Assembly: GCF_013297935.1 (NCBI RefSeq)
Contig: NZ_JAAFIX010000006.1
Coordinates: 116,617-180,616 of the forward strand
Length of the DNA stretch: 64,000 nt
Reading direction: 5' to 3'
DNA from: Rhodoferax sp.
GTDB taxonomy: Bacteria > Pseudomonadota > Gammaproteobacteria > Burkholderiales > Burkholderiaceae_C
Each line of letters begins with the position of its first letter. The stretch's first letter is position 1. Shown here piece by piece: positions 9,062 through 16,766 of the stretch. A program made the translations under genes and the position numbers. The notes beneath the pieces are model-generated. The model was not told where the DNA came from. It did not search any database and worked only from the letters and a program-made list of their open reading frames with translations.

Positions 9062-9141
9062 GCGGATTCGTCCCACTGTAGCAGAGCGCAAGCCTTGCGG
9101 TGGCACGGTGCGCAGGGGCGGTGATCGGGCAGAATGGGTCT

Positions 9142-10008
9142 ATGCCCATCACCATCCAACCCCGTGCCCATGATCTGGGCGGTGGCTTCACCGTGCGTCG
9201 CGTGTTGCCGGCTGTGCAGCGCCAGGCCATAGGCCCGTTTGTGTTTTTTGACCACTTCGGCCCGGTGACGGCCCACCCCGGTGACAACCACGACGTGCGC
9301 CCGCATCCGCACATCGGGCTGGCCACGGTGACCTACCTCCTGGAGGGCGCCATGATGCACCGCGATTCCACCGGGGTGGTGCAGCGCATCGAGCCCGGCG
9401 CTATCAACTGGATGACGGCAGGCCGCGGCATCGTGCACTCGGAACGCACCCCTGACGACCTGCGGGATGTGAACCGCAACAGCCACGGCTTTCAGCTGTG
9501 GGCGGCCTTGCCGGCCGAGCATGAAGAGGACGCACCTTCGTTCGCCCACACCCCGGCCAGCGCGATTCCGGCGGTGGAGTTGCCCGGGGCGCGGGTGCGC
9601 GTGTTGGTGGGCCAAGCCTATGGCGCGATGTCGCCGGTGCTCACCCTGTCGCCTACTTTGTATCTCGCCATCGACCTCGAGGCCGGAGCCTCTCTGACCT
9701 TGCCTGCAGCTGCGATAGAGCGGGGTGTTTACAGCGTGGATGCGGGTGTGACGATTGACGGCAGGCTGCTGCCGGCTGGCCAGATGCAGGTGCTGGACGA
9801 AGGTGTCGAGCCGGTCGTCCACGCCGCACAAGCTACGCGCCTGATGGTGATCGGTGGCACGCCGCTGGGGCACCGCTTCATGGTGTGGAACTTTGTGTCG
9901 AGTCGCAAGGAGCGCATTGTCCAGGCGCAAAACGATTGGGAGGCTCAGCGTTTCCCTGCGGTACCCGGCGAAACAGAGTTCATCCCATTGCCGGTGCGGC
10001 GTCCTTGA
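9142..10008 (+). CDS. Pirin family protein
   Basis: A 288-residue bicupin of the pirin family. The N-terminal cupin has the metal-binding pattern [17 protein letters not shown] followed by [13 protein letters not shown], supplying the His and Glu ligands for one iron. The C-terminal cupin is more degenerate, as usual. Bacterial pirins include quercetin dioxygenases and regulators of central metabolism, so the substrate cannot be told from sequence. [16 protein letters not shown] is the normal start. It overlaps the convergent monooxygenase gene by 29 bp at the 3' end, and its promoter must lie within the 80 bp separating it from the divergent cyclase gene. Confidence 0.9.
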   Translation: MPITIQPRAHDLGGGFTVRRVLPAVQRQAIGPFVFFDHFGPVTAHPGDNHDVRPHPHIGLATVTYLLEGAMMHRDSTGVVQRIEPGAINWMTAGRGIVHSERTPDDLRDVNRNSHGFQLWAALPAEHEEDAPSFAHTPASAIPAVELPGARVRVLVGQAYGAMSPVLTLSPTLYLAIDLEAGASLTLPAAAIERGVYSVDAGVTIDGRLLPAGQMQVLDEGVEPVVHAAQATRLMVIGGTPLGHRFMVWNFVSSRKERIVQAQNDWEAQRFPAVPGETEFIPLPVRRP

Positions 10009-11029
10009 GCCGGGCGCTGTCGTTCGCAGCGCGGCGCAAGGCCTTGGTGGCAATGTCGAGCGAGCGCAGGCGCAGCGCCGGATCGTAAATATCGCAAACC
10101 AGCATCAACTCGTCGGCGTGTGTGGCATCGGCCATCGCCAGCAGGCCCTGCTGCACCGTCCCGGGTCCGCCGATCACCGCCTCCCCCAGAAAATCGTGGA
10201 TGGCTGCGCGGGCGTCCGGCGGGCACTGCTGCAGGAACTGCGGCACCGGTGACGACAAGGCTTTGCGTTGCCCGGTCAAGATACCCAGCACCCGTTGGTA
10301 GATGCTGCTGGCGAGCAACTCCGCCTCGTCGTCCGTTTCCGCTGCGACCAGCGGCACGCCGACCATGACATGGGGCTTGGCGAGCGTAGCCGAGGGTTTG
10401 AACAGACTGCGGTACATCGCGATCGCTTGGTGCAGGTACCGTGGGGCAAAGTGTGATGCAAAGGCGTAGGGCAAGCCCATGTGCGCCGCGAGTTGGGCCG
10501 AGTACAGGCTGGAGCCCAGCAGCCAGATGGGCACCTGCGTGCCTGCGCCGGGCATGGCAACGAGTTTTTGGCCGGGCTGGAGTGGGCCGAGCAGGGTCTG
10601 GAGTTCGGCTACATCGCGGGGAAAGTCGTCTTCGTGCTCTACCTTGTTGCGGCGCAGCGCGCGCATGGTGGCTTGGTCGGTGCCGGGAGCGCGCCCCAAA
10701 CCCAGGTCAATGCGGCCTGGATACAGCTCTGCCAAAGTGCCAAAGGCTTCTGCCACCACCAGTGGCGCATGGTTGGGCAACATGATGCCGCCCGAGCCCA
10801 CCCGGATACGCCGGGTCCCACCGGCTATGTGACCCACTAGGACCGCGGTGGCTGAGCTCGCGATGCCCGGCATGTTGTGATGCTCCGCCAGCCAATAGCG
10901 CTCGAACCCCAAGGCCTCCGCATGCTGTGCGGTTTGCAAGGCAATTCCCAGAGCTTGGCCCACCGTGCCGCCCTCGCGGACGGCGACCAGGTCGAGCATA
11001 GAGAGGCGGGGGAGCGTGTGAGAAGTCAT
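9980..11029 (-). CDS. LLM-class flavin-dependent oxidoreductase (MsnO8-like)
   Basis: A 349-residue luciferase-like monooxygenase with a single TIM-barrel domain. It shows [13 protein letters not shown] at the start, [19 protein letters not shown], then [15 protein letters not shown] and [10 protein letters not shown], the signature of the MsnO8 subfamily. Members use reduced FMN or F420; proteobacterial ones are expected to use FMN. The substrate is unknown. The first ATG gives the family N-terminus. It stands alone, converging on the pirin gene. The divergent neighbour on the other side is the PEP-CTERM cluster. Confidence 0.9.
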   Translation of the reverse strand: MTSHTLPRLSMLDLVAVREGGTVGQALGIALQTAQHAEALGFERYWLAEHHNMPGIASSATAVLVGHIAGGTRRIRVGSGGIMLPNHAPLVVAEAFGTLAELYPGRIDLGLGRAPGTDQATMRALRRNKVEHEDDFPRDVAELQTLLGPLQPGQKLVAMPGAGTQVPIWLLGSSLYSAQLAAHMGLPYAFASHFAPRYLHQAIAMYRSLFKPSATLAKPHVMVGVPLVAAETDDEAELLASSIYQRVLGILTGQRKALSSPVPQFLQQCPPDARAAIHDFLGEAVIGGPGTVQQGLLAMADATHADELMLVCDIYDPALRLRSLDIATKALRRAANDSARLKDAAPAMG

Positions 11030-11076
11030 GGCGGGATTGTGGCGAAAGCCTGAAGTCCTGGGTCAGAGTAGTCCAA

Positions 11077-11092
11077 TGGAGCTATTGTTGCA
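11077..11092 (+). promoter_or_regulatory. Candidate sigma-54 promoter of the PEP-CTERM genes
   Basis: TGGAGCTATTGTTGCA has the GG and GC of a sigma-54 -24/-12 promoter at the required spacing (consensus TGGCAC-N5-TTGCA), 53 bp before the first PEP-CTERM start. PEP-CTERM genes in some betaproteobacteria are known to depend on sigma-54 with PrsK/PrsR. The -24 box matches only partly. Confidence 0.45.
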
Positions 11093-11144
11093 GTGCAATA
11101 AATCAGAGAAACTTCGTCCCATTCATACACATAGGGGGTGATCC

Positions 11145-11642
11145 GTGATCCTGAACATTCTTAAAAAGACAGCTGCAGCTGTGATGTTGATGGCGTCCGC
11201 TGTCGCCGCCCAAGCTGCGACTTTCAGCGTCGGGCCTTTGAGTACCAGTTACGCTAACACTGTGGACTTCGCGGGCTCTTTCGAAGACACCTATACGTTC
11301 ACCCTGCCCGGGAGTTTCTCAGGTGTAGCCGGCTCTTATATTGGTTTTGACTTCGCCGGCACAGGTCTGGCAACCAGCTTTAGTTTTGGTTCAGGCGCAT
11401 CAAGCACGCCCACCGTGTCTCTTCCACTGAACGGTACTTTGAGCGGCGTGGATGTGGCTTCGTATTCCACAACGCTGCCCTTGACCCCAGGCGCAAGCTA
11501 CTGGTTCAAGCTGAGCGGTACCGGCGACTTAGGCTCTTACACAGTGACTCTGGCTCCCGTGCCAGAACCTGAAACCTACGCTTTGTTGTTGGCTGGCTTG
11601 GGTTTGATGGGTGTAATTGCCCGTCGCCGCCAATCTAAATAA
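11145..11642 (+). CDS. PEP-CTERM sorting domain protein
   Basis: A 165-residue secreted protein with a Sec signal peptide (residues 1-25, ending AAQAA), a beta-rich middle of Ser/Thr/Gly-rich segments including SFEDTYTF, and a C-terminal PEP-CTERM tag. The tag is VPEPETYALLLAGLGLMG followed by the cluster ARRRQSK. Such tags are cut by exosortase EpsH/XrtA-type enzymes, and the proteins are usually linked to exopolysaccharide and floc formation. Start is GTG after a GGGGG run. It is probably co-transcribed with the next gene 13 bp downstream, which is of the same type. No exosortase gene is in the window. Confidence 0.88.
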   Translation: MILNILKKTAAAVMLMASAVAAQAATFSVGPLSTSYANTVDFAGSFEDTYTFTLPGSFSGVAGSYIGFDFAGTGLATSFSFGSGASSTPTVSLPLNGTLSGVDVASYSTTLPLTPGASYWFKLSGTGDLGSYTVTLAPVPEPETYALLLAGLGLMGVIARRRQSK

Positions 11643-11655
11643 TCGGGAGCCAGTC

Positions 11656-12153
11656 ATGAAAAAAGTTCTTCAGTCAATCGGTATCGCAGTTATCGCAGCA
11701 TCGGCAATGACTGCCCAGGCAGCCAGCACGACTGCCACCTTCAATGAAGTGAGCAGTGGTGCATTCACCGAGTCGTTCGTAGTGACTCCCGACGCTGCAA
11801 ACACCATGGTGGTTCGTGTTACCGGCATGGCGAGTCAGTTCTCTGCCTTGTCCTTCTCCTTGTGGGATGGTTCTACATCGGTCGTCAGCGCTACGGCTTC
11901 CGTGGTTGGTGGAAACTACATTGCTTTGTTCAGCGACGTAAAGAACACGACCATTTCTCTGGTGGGCGGCAAGGCTTATACCTTGAAGGTGACCGGGGTC
12001 AGTACCCCTGCCCCCAACTCGCTGGGTACAGTTTCCGCTTTCAACGGTACTGTGACAGCCGTTCCTGAGCCAGAGAGCTACGCCATGCTCTTGGCCGGCT
12101 TGGGCTTGATGGGAGTCGTGGCCAAACGACGTAGCCGCTCTACTGCTGCTTGA
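11656..12153 (+). CDS. PEP-CTERM sorting domain protein (second)
   Basis: A 165-residue paralogue-like protein: signal peptide (MKKVLQSIGIAVIAASAMTA, cut after QAA), a beta-rich domain containing GAFTESFVVTPDAANTM, and the sorting tag VPEPESYAMLLAGLGLMG plus AKRRSRS. The two tags are nearly identical, while the bodies differ more. GGGAG stands 6 bp before the ATG. It forms a two-gene unit with the preceding gene and is followed by a strong terminator. Function beyond surface or extracellular sorting is not evident. Confidence 0.88.
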   Translation: MKKVLQSIGIAVIAASAMTAQAASTTATFNEVSSGAFTESFVVTPDAANTMVVRVTGMASQFSALSFSLWDGSTSVVSATASVVGGNYIALFSDVKNTTISLVGGKAYTLKVTGVSTPAPNSLGTVSAFNGTVTAVPEPESYAMLLAGLGLMGVVAKRRSRSTAA

Positions 12154-12173
12154 GCGATTGACGCGTTCAAATC

Positions 12174-12201
12174 AAGGCCTGCGTTAGCGGGCCTTTTTTT
12201 T
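12174..12201 (+). terminator. Rho-independent terminator after PEP-CTERM pair
   Basis: AAGGCC-TGC and GC-GGGCCTT arms with a short GTTA loop, followed by an eight-T run. Confidence 0.8.
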
Positions 12202-12285
12202 GCCGGTGAGTGATCCGAATGGACTATTGGTGCGCTGCAGCATAGGGTTAATACTAGTGGCGTCACACATCTTTCCGGAGGTTTT

Positions 12286-12456
12286 ATGAAACTCAAGTCT
12301 TTGGTCCTCGTCGCCGTCACCGCCGCTCCGGCATGGGCTGTGCATGCTGCAGGCACTGAGTTGTTGACGGCCGCAGCGGCCAGTGGAAGTTCGTCTGCGC
12401 TTTGCCTGGTCGGTGTGGGTTTGATGGCCACCATTGCACGCCGCCGATCCAAATAA
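12286..12456 (+). CDS. 56-residue mini PEP-CTERM-like protein
   Basis: A tiny frame with a strong GGAGG ribosome site 5 bp before the ATG. It has a signal peptide (MKLKSLVLVAVTAAPAWAVHA), a short Ala/Ser-rich spacer and a C-terminal hydrophobic segment plus basic cluster (LCLVGVGLMATIARRRSK). The ending closely resembles the tail of the two upstream PEP-CTERM proteins (GLGLMGVIARRRQSK), but the VPEP motif and the whole beta-rich body are absent. It may be a decayed duplicate trimmed to export signal and anchor, or a real small membrane protein. The region before it looks like a degraded copy of the upstream sigma-54 site, one base short in spacing. Confidence 0.6.
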   Translation: MKLKSLVLVAVTAAPAWAVHAAGTELLTAAAASGSSSALCLVGVGLMATIARRRSK

Positions 12457-12485
12457 TCCCAGCTGGCCTGAGTAGGCCGGGATGT

Positions 12486-12521
12486 AAAAAAAGGGCTTGT
12501 CCAATGACAAGCCCTTTTTTC
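12486..12521 (+). terminator. Bidirectional terminator
   Basis: Perfect 10-bp stem AAGGGCTTGT / ACAAGCCCTT with A-tract before and T-tract after, so it can stop transcription from both sides, serving the mini gene and the convergent mmsA. Confidence 0.85.
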
Positions 12522-12592
12522 TTGGCCGGTAGTTTCTGAGGAGCCTCTCACCTCAGGGCGGGCCTTAGCGGACCCGCCCGCCCCACGCAAAC

Positions 12593-14098
12593 TCAGCGAC
12601 TGCTTGGGAAGCTGAACACTGCTCCCTCGCGCACGCCAGCCGAAGGCCAGCGCTGCGTGATGGTTTTGCGCTTGGTATAGAAGCGCACGGCATCGGGGCC
12701 GTAGGCATGCAGGTCGCCAAACAGGCTGCGCTTCCAGCCGCCGAACGAGTGGTAGGCCACGGGCACGGGCAATGGCACGTTGACACCCACCATGCCGACC
12801 AGAATGTTGTCGGTGAAGTAGCGGGCCGCTTCGCCGTCGCGCGTAAAGATGCAAGTGCCGTTGCCGTACTCGTGGGCGTCGATCATGTCCATGGCCTCTT
12901 GCAAGGTCTTGACGCGCACCACGCCCAGCACGGGGCCGAAGATTTCTTCCTGGTAAATCACCATGCCGGGTTTCACGTTGTCAAACAGGCAGGGGCCGAG
13001 GTAGTAGCCGTCTTCATGGCCAGCGACTTTCAGGCCACGGCCGTCCACCACCAGCGTGGCGCCTTCTTTCACGCCCTGGTCCACATAGCCCTTCACCTTC
13101 TCAAAGTGCGGCTTGGTGACCAGCGGGCCCATGTCCATGCCCGGTGTGGTACCGGGGCCCACTTTCATTTTGGTAATTTCGGCCTTCAGGCCTTCAATCA
13201 CAGCGTCCGCGGTTGCATCACCTACTGCGACCACCAGCGGGATGGCCATGCAGCGCTCGCCGCAGGAACCGTAAGCGGCACCCATCAGGGCGCTCACGGC
13301 GTTGGCTACATCCGCATCGGGCATGACCACCGCGTGATTCTTCGCGCCGCCCAAAGCTTGCACACGTTTGCCGTGGGCGCAGCCGGTGGCGTAGATGTAC
13401 TCGGCAATCGGGGTAGAGCCGACAAAGCTCACGGCCTTCACGCGCGGGTCGGTTAGCAGGGTGTCCACGGCTTCCTTGTCGCCGTTGACCACGTTGAGCA
13501 CGCCGGGTGGCAGGCCGGCTTCCAGCGCCAGCTCGGCAATGCGCAGGGTGGAGCTGGGGTCGCGCTCGGAAGGCTTCAGGATGAAGGTGTTGCCACAGGC
13601 CACGGCCATAGGCCACATCCACAGCGGCACCATGGCGGGGAAGTTGAAGGGGGTAATGCCGGCAGTCACGCCCAGCGCCTGGAACTCGCTCCAGCTGTCG
13701 ATGGCGGGGCCCACGTTTTTGCTGTGCTCACCCTTGAGCAGCTCGGGCGCATAACTGGCGTACTCCACGTTTTCAATGCCGCGTTGCAGCTCGCCCAGCG
13801 CATCAGAGAGCACCTTGCCGTGTTCGGCGGTGATCAGGGCGCAGAGTTCGTCGGCATGCTTTTCCAGCAAGACTTTGAGGTTGCTCATGACGCGGGCGCG
13901 CTTGAGCGGCGGCGTGTTGCGCCAAGCCGGGAAGGCCGCTTGCGCGTTGGCAATGGCGTCTTCCACCGTGGCCTTGGGGGCTAGCAGCACCCGCTTCTCG
14001 GCTTTGCCGGTGGCAGGGTTGAAGACGTCCTGCGCGCGGTCGCCGGTGGAAATGATCTTGCCGCCGATAAGGTGGCCGACTGTAGGGAGTTGGGACAT
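12593..14098 (-). CDS. mmsA: Methylmalonate-semialdehyde dehydrogenase (CoA-acylating)
   Basis: A 501-residue aldehyde dehydrogenase of the MMSDH type, converting methylmalonate or malonate semialdehyde with CoA and NAD to propionyl-CoA or acetyl-CoA. Evidence: the GITPFNFPAMVPLWMWPMA stretch characteristic of MmsA, FILKPSERDPSS, SFVGSTPIAEYIY, and GSCGERCMA with Cys283 the expected nucleophile. It lies 103 bp after the omega-aminotransferase gene on the same strand, with a dispersed repeat between them. Together with that gene and the divergent LysR it suggests beta-alanine use: transamination to malonate semialdehyde, then oxidation to acetyl-CoA. Valine catabolism is the alternative role. 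Confidence 0.93.
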   Translation of the reverse strand: MSQLPTVGHLIGGKIISTGDRAQDVFNPATGKAEKRVLLAPKATVEDAIANAQAAFPAWRNTPPLKRARVMSNLKVLLEKHADELCALITAEHGKVLSDALGELQRGIENVEYASYAPELLKGEHSKNVGPAIDSWSEFQALGVTAGITPFNFPAMVPLWMWPMAVACGNTFILKPSERDPSSTLRIAELALEAGLPPGVLNVVNGDKEAVDTLLTDPRVKAVSFVGSTPIAEYIYATGCAHGKRVQALGGAKNHAVVMPDADVANAVSALMGAAYGSCGERCMAIPLVVAVGDATADAVIEGLKAEITKMKVGPGTTPGMDMGPLVTKPHFEKVKGYVDQGVKEGATLVVDGRGLKVAGHEDGYYLGPCLFDNVKPGMVIYQEEIFGPVLGVVRVKTLQEAMDMIDAHEYGNGTCIFTRDGEAARYFTDNILVGMVGVNVPLPVPVAYHSFGGWKRSLFGDLHAYGPDAVRFYTKRKTITQRWPSAGVREGAVFSFPSSR

Positions 14099-14119
14099 GG
14101 AAGGAATTAAGTATCAAAA

Positions 14120-14170
14120 GTGCCGTTAGCGCTTATGGAGTGTGCGCCAGCAGCTATAAAAACAATAGTG
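14120..14170 (-). repeat. Dispersed 51-bp repeat between the aminotransferase gene and mmsA
   Basis: A 51-bp copy with the ATAGCTG, GGCGCA and AGCGCTA blocks (minus-strand reading), in the 103-bp spacer. Its right half is a GCGC-N11-GCGC stem. One base is missing in the left half compared with other copies. Confidence 0.65.
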
Positions 14171-14201
14171 TTGAGAGTGGCTCAGTCAGACTGCTGCCGT
14201 A

Positions 14202-15578
14202 TCACGCCGTCTCGTTAATGGCCTCACCCAAGGCGTTGACCAGGCTGTCGATTTCGGCCTCGGTGGTGATGAAGGGCGGGGCCAGCGCAATGCAGTCACC
14301 GGCATAGCGCACATAAAAGCCCTTGTCCAGGCAGCGCATGGCGACCTCGTAGGGCCGCTTGGCGGGCTCGCCGGGCACCGCTGCCAGCGTCAAGCCAGCG
14401 GCCAGACCCAGGTTGCGGATGTCGGTGATGTGCTTGGCACCGCGCAGGCTGTGCACGGCCTTCTCAAAGTAGGGGGCCAGCGCGTTCACGCGCTCGATCA
14501 TGTTTTCCTTCACCAGCACGTCCAGCGCGGCAATGCCGGCGGCGCAGGCCACGGGGTGTGCCGAGTAGGTGTAGCCGTGGGGGAATTCGAGCATGTAGTC
14601 CGGGCCACCGGCCGCCATGAAGGTGTCGTAAATCTCTTTCTTGGCAACCGTCACGCCCAAGGGCTGTGCGCCGTTGGTGATTTGCTTGGCCGCGTTCAGG
14701 ATGTCCGGCACCACGCCGAAATAGCCTGCGCCGGTGTAGGCACCTAGGCGCCCGAAACCGGTGATCACTTCATCAAAAATCAGCAGGATGTTGTTCTGCG
14801 TGCAGATCTCGCGAAGGCGCTGCAGGTAGCCCACGGGCGGCACCACAATGCCGGCCGAGCCGGACATGGGCTCCACGATCACAGCGGCAATATTGCTCGC
14901 GTCATGCAGCGCAATCAGGCGCAACAGCTCGTCAGCCATGTCGCCACCCTTGTCGGGCAGGCCTTTGCTGAAGGCATTGCTGGCCAGTTGGGTGTGGGCC
15001 AAGTGGTCGGCTTCAATGCTTTGGCCGAAGGTCTTGCGGTTAGCGGGCAAGCCACCCACGGCGATGCCCCCGAAGTTCACGCCGTGGTAACCCTTCTCGC
15101 GGCCGATGAAGCGGGTCTTGCTGCCCATGCCTTTGGCGCGCCAGTAAGCGCGGGCCATCTTGAGCGCAGTGTCGGCCGACTCGGAGCCGGAGCCGGTGTA
15201 GAACACGTGGTCCAGTCCTTGGGGCATGAGCTCCACAATCTTGTTGGCCAGTTCAAACGACAGCGGGTGGCCGAACTGAAAGGCGGGCGAAAAGTCTAGG
15301 GTGCCAATCTGTTTGCTCACCGCCTCGGTAATCTCGCGGCGGCCGTGGCCCAGGCCCGCGCACCACAGGCCCGAGAGGCCGTCAAAAATCTTTTTGCCGT
15401 TGGAGTCGGTGAAGTAAGCGCCTTGGGCACTCACCATCATGCGCGGGTTGGCTTTGAAATCGCGGTTGCCGGTAAAGGCCATCCAGTGCGACTCCATCCA
15501 TTCTCGGGACATGGGGAAGGGCGATGTGCTGGTTACAGCTTCACCCGTGGCGGGGGCGCTGGTGTCGTTGAGCTTCAT
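14202..15578 (-). CDS. bauA: Omega-amino acid (beta-alanine):pyruvate aminotransferase
   Basis: A 458-residue class III PLP aminotransferase. It has the N-terminal MSREWMESHWMAFTGNRDFK pattern typical of beta-alanine:pyruvate transaminases, the FYTGSGSESADTALKMAR phosphate-binding loop, EKGYHGVNFGG, LLIFDEVITGFGRLG, and the PLP lysine Lys298 in AAKQITNGAQPLG. The expected reaction is beta-alanine + pyruvate to malonate semialdehyde + alanine in the cytoplasm. It lies upstream of mmsA on one strand and divergent from a LysR gene 108 bp away. The symbol rests on context, as other omega-amino acids could be substrates. Confidence 0.88.
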   Translation of the reverse strand: MKLNDTSAPATGEAVTSTSPFPMSREWMESHWMAFTGNRDFKANPRMMVSAQGAYFTDSNGKKIFDGLSGLWCAGLGHGRREITEAVSKQIGTLDFSPAFQFGHPLSFELANKIVELMPQGLDHVFYTGSGSESADTALKMARAYWRAKGMGSKTRFIGREKGYHGVNFGGIAVGGLPANRKTFGQSIEADHLAHTQLASNAFSKGLPDKGGDMADELLRLIALHDASNIAAVIVEPMSGSAGIVVPPVGYLQRLREICTQNNILLIFDEVITGFGRLGAYTGAGYFGVVPDILNAAKQITNGAQPLGVTVAKKEIYDTFMAAGGPDYMLEFPHGYTYSAHPVACAAGIAALDVLVKENMIERVNALAPYFEKAVHSLRGAKHITDIRNLGLAAGLTLAAVPGEPAKRPYEVAMRCLDKGFYVRYAGDCIALAPPFITTEAEIDSLVNALGEAINETA

Positions 15579-15686
15579 GAAGAACTCCAGTGGGTGAGGT
15601 GGGTGAGCCTTACAGGGCGATGGTGCATTGTGGGTGGCTCTGTTACTCTTATAAAGTCACAAATAGCACTATTTACTTGCCAACTT

Positions 15687-16613
15687 ATGAAAGCAAAAGC
15701 TAAGGCCGTTCTCGGCCAGATAAGTGACATGGACCTGCGCCTGCTGCGCGTTTTCAAGGCGGTGGTGGATTGCGGGGGTATGGCCGCGGCTGAGCTGGAG
15801 CTCAACATCGGCACCTCGACCGTGAGCCGTCATGTCAAAGACTTGGAAACCCGCCTGGGCCTGACCTTGTGCCGGCGCGGGCGAGCCGGTTTTGCGCTGA
15901 CCGCCGAGGGCGAAAAAATCTACGCTCAGACTACCCAACTGCTGGCCGCGACTGACGCGTTTCGCAGCAGCGTGGACGAAATCCACCAACGCATGGGCGG
16001 GCAGTTGCAGGTGGCAGTGTTCGACAAAACCGCCAGCAACCCGGCCAGCCACATTGCCGAAGCCATCGCACACTTTCACGCAGAAGCGCCTGATGTGGCT
16101 CTGAACCTGCATGTGGCGACCCTCACCGCCATAGAGCGGGGCGTGTTGGACGGGCAATTCCACGTAGGCGTTATTCCCGGGCACCGGGCCTCCGACGTGT
16201 TGGACTACACGCCGCTGTTTGACGAGCACATGCTGCTCTACTGCGGCACCCGCCATGCGCTGTGGAACGCCGATCAGAGCGCCCTGAACTGGGACACCTT
16301 GCCCCGCCACGAGTTTGCGGGGCTGGGCTACCACTCGCCCAACATGGAGCTGAGCCAGCGCATGCGCCTGCCGCGCCGGGCCACGGGGTTTGACCAGGAG
16401 TCGATTGCCACGCTGATCTTGTCTGGCCAGTTTCTGGGGTTTCTGCCCGACCACTATGCCGAGAGCTTTGTACGCCGTGGGCTGATGCAAGCCGTGAGGC
16501 CGGACTTGCTGAGCTACGCCTGCCAGTTCTTCGCCATCACCCGCAAGTCACCCCAGCCGAGCCGGGCGACGCTGGCATTTCAGGCTTGCTTGGTGCGGGC
16601 GCATTTGGCGTGA
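15687..16613 (+). CDS. LysR-family regulator of the aminotransferase/mmsA unit
   Basis: A 308-residue LysR regulator with an N-terminal winged helix (DLRLLRVFKAVVDCGGMAA, then NIGTSTVSRHVKDLETRLGL) and a substrate-binding effector domain. It is divergent from the omega-aminotransferase gene with a 108-bp shared control region. The inference is that it activates that gene and mmsA in response to an amino acid. The ATG at 15687 lacks a clear ribosome site; ATG 15729 is an alternative that would still retain the helix-turn-helix. The frame is open further upstream but without conserved sequence. Confidence 0.88.
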   Translation: MKAKAKAVLGQISDMDLRLLRVFKAVVDCGGMAAAELELNIGTSTVSRHVKDLETRLGLTLCRRGRAGFALTAEGEKIYAQTTQLLAATDAFRSSVDEIHQRMGGQLQVAVFDKTASNPASHIAEAIAHFHAEAPDVALNLHVATLTAIERGVLDGQFHVGVIPGHRASDVLDYTPLFDEHMLLYCGTRHALWNADQSALNWDTLPRHEFAGLGYHSPNMELSQRMRLPRRATGFDQESIATLILSGQFLGFLPDHYAESFVRRGLMQAVRPDLLSYACQFFAITRKSPQPSRATLAFQACLVRAHLA

Positions 16614-16664
16614 GTGCCGCTTTTGTTGTTCGCCCGCGTGAGGCGGGGGTGCACGCCTACGCTC

Positions 16665-16697
16665 GTGTCCCCCGGCCGCGGTGCGGCCGGGGGACAC
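16665..16697. repeat. 15-bp perfect GC-rich hairpin
   Basis: GTGTCCCCCGGCCGC and its exact reverse complement are separated by only 3 nt, in the 153-bp space between the convergent LysR gene and dadA. A weaker hairpin (CCCGC/GCGGG) lies 20 bp before it. With no T-run it is not a classic terminator, but it could block both RNA polymerases or stabilise RNA ends. No second copy was noticed here. Confidence 0.6.
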
Positions 16698-16766
16698 GGA
16701 GCAGAGCGCCTACCCCGCCAGCTCCCCCCAGACACGGCGATAAACCACCGCCTGAAAGACGGCAAC

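Noticed and set aside
12220..12233. Second sigma-54 promoter before the mini PEP-CTERM gene
   Set aside because: Spacing between the GG and GC elements is one base short, which sigma-54 generally does not tolerate. Kept only as a sign of decay.
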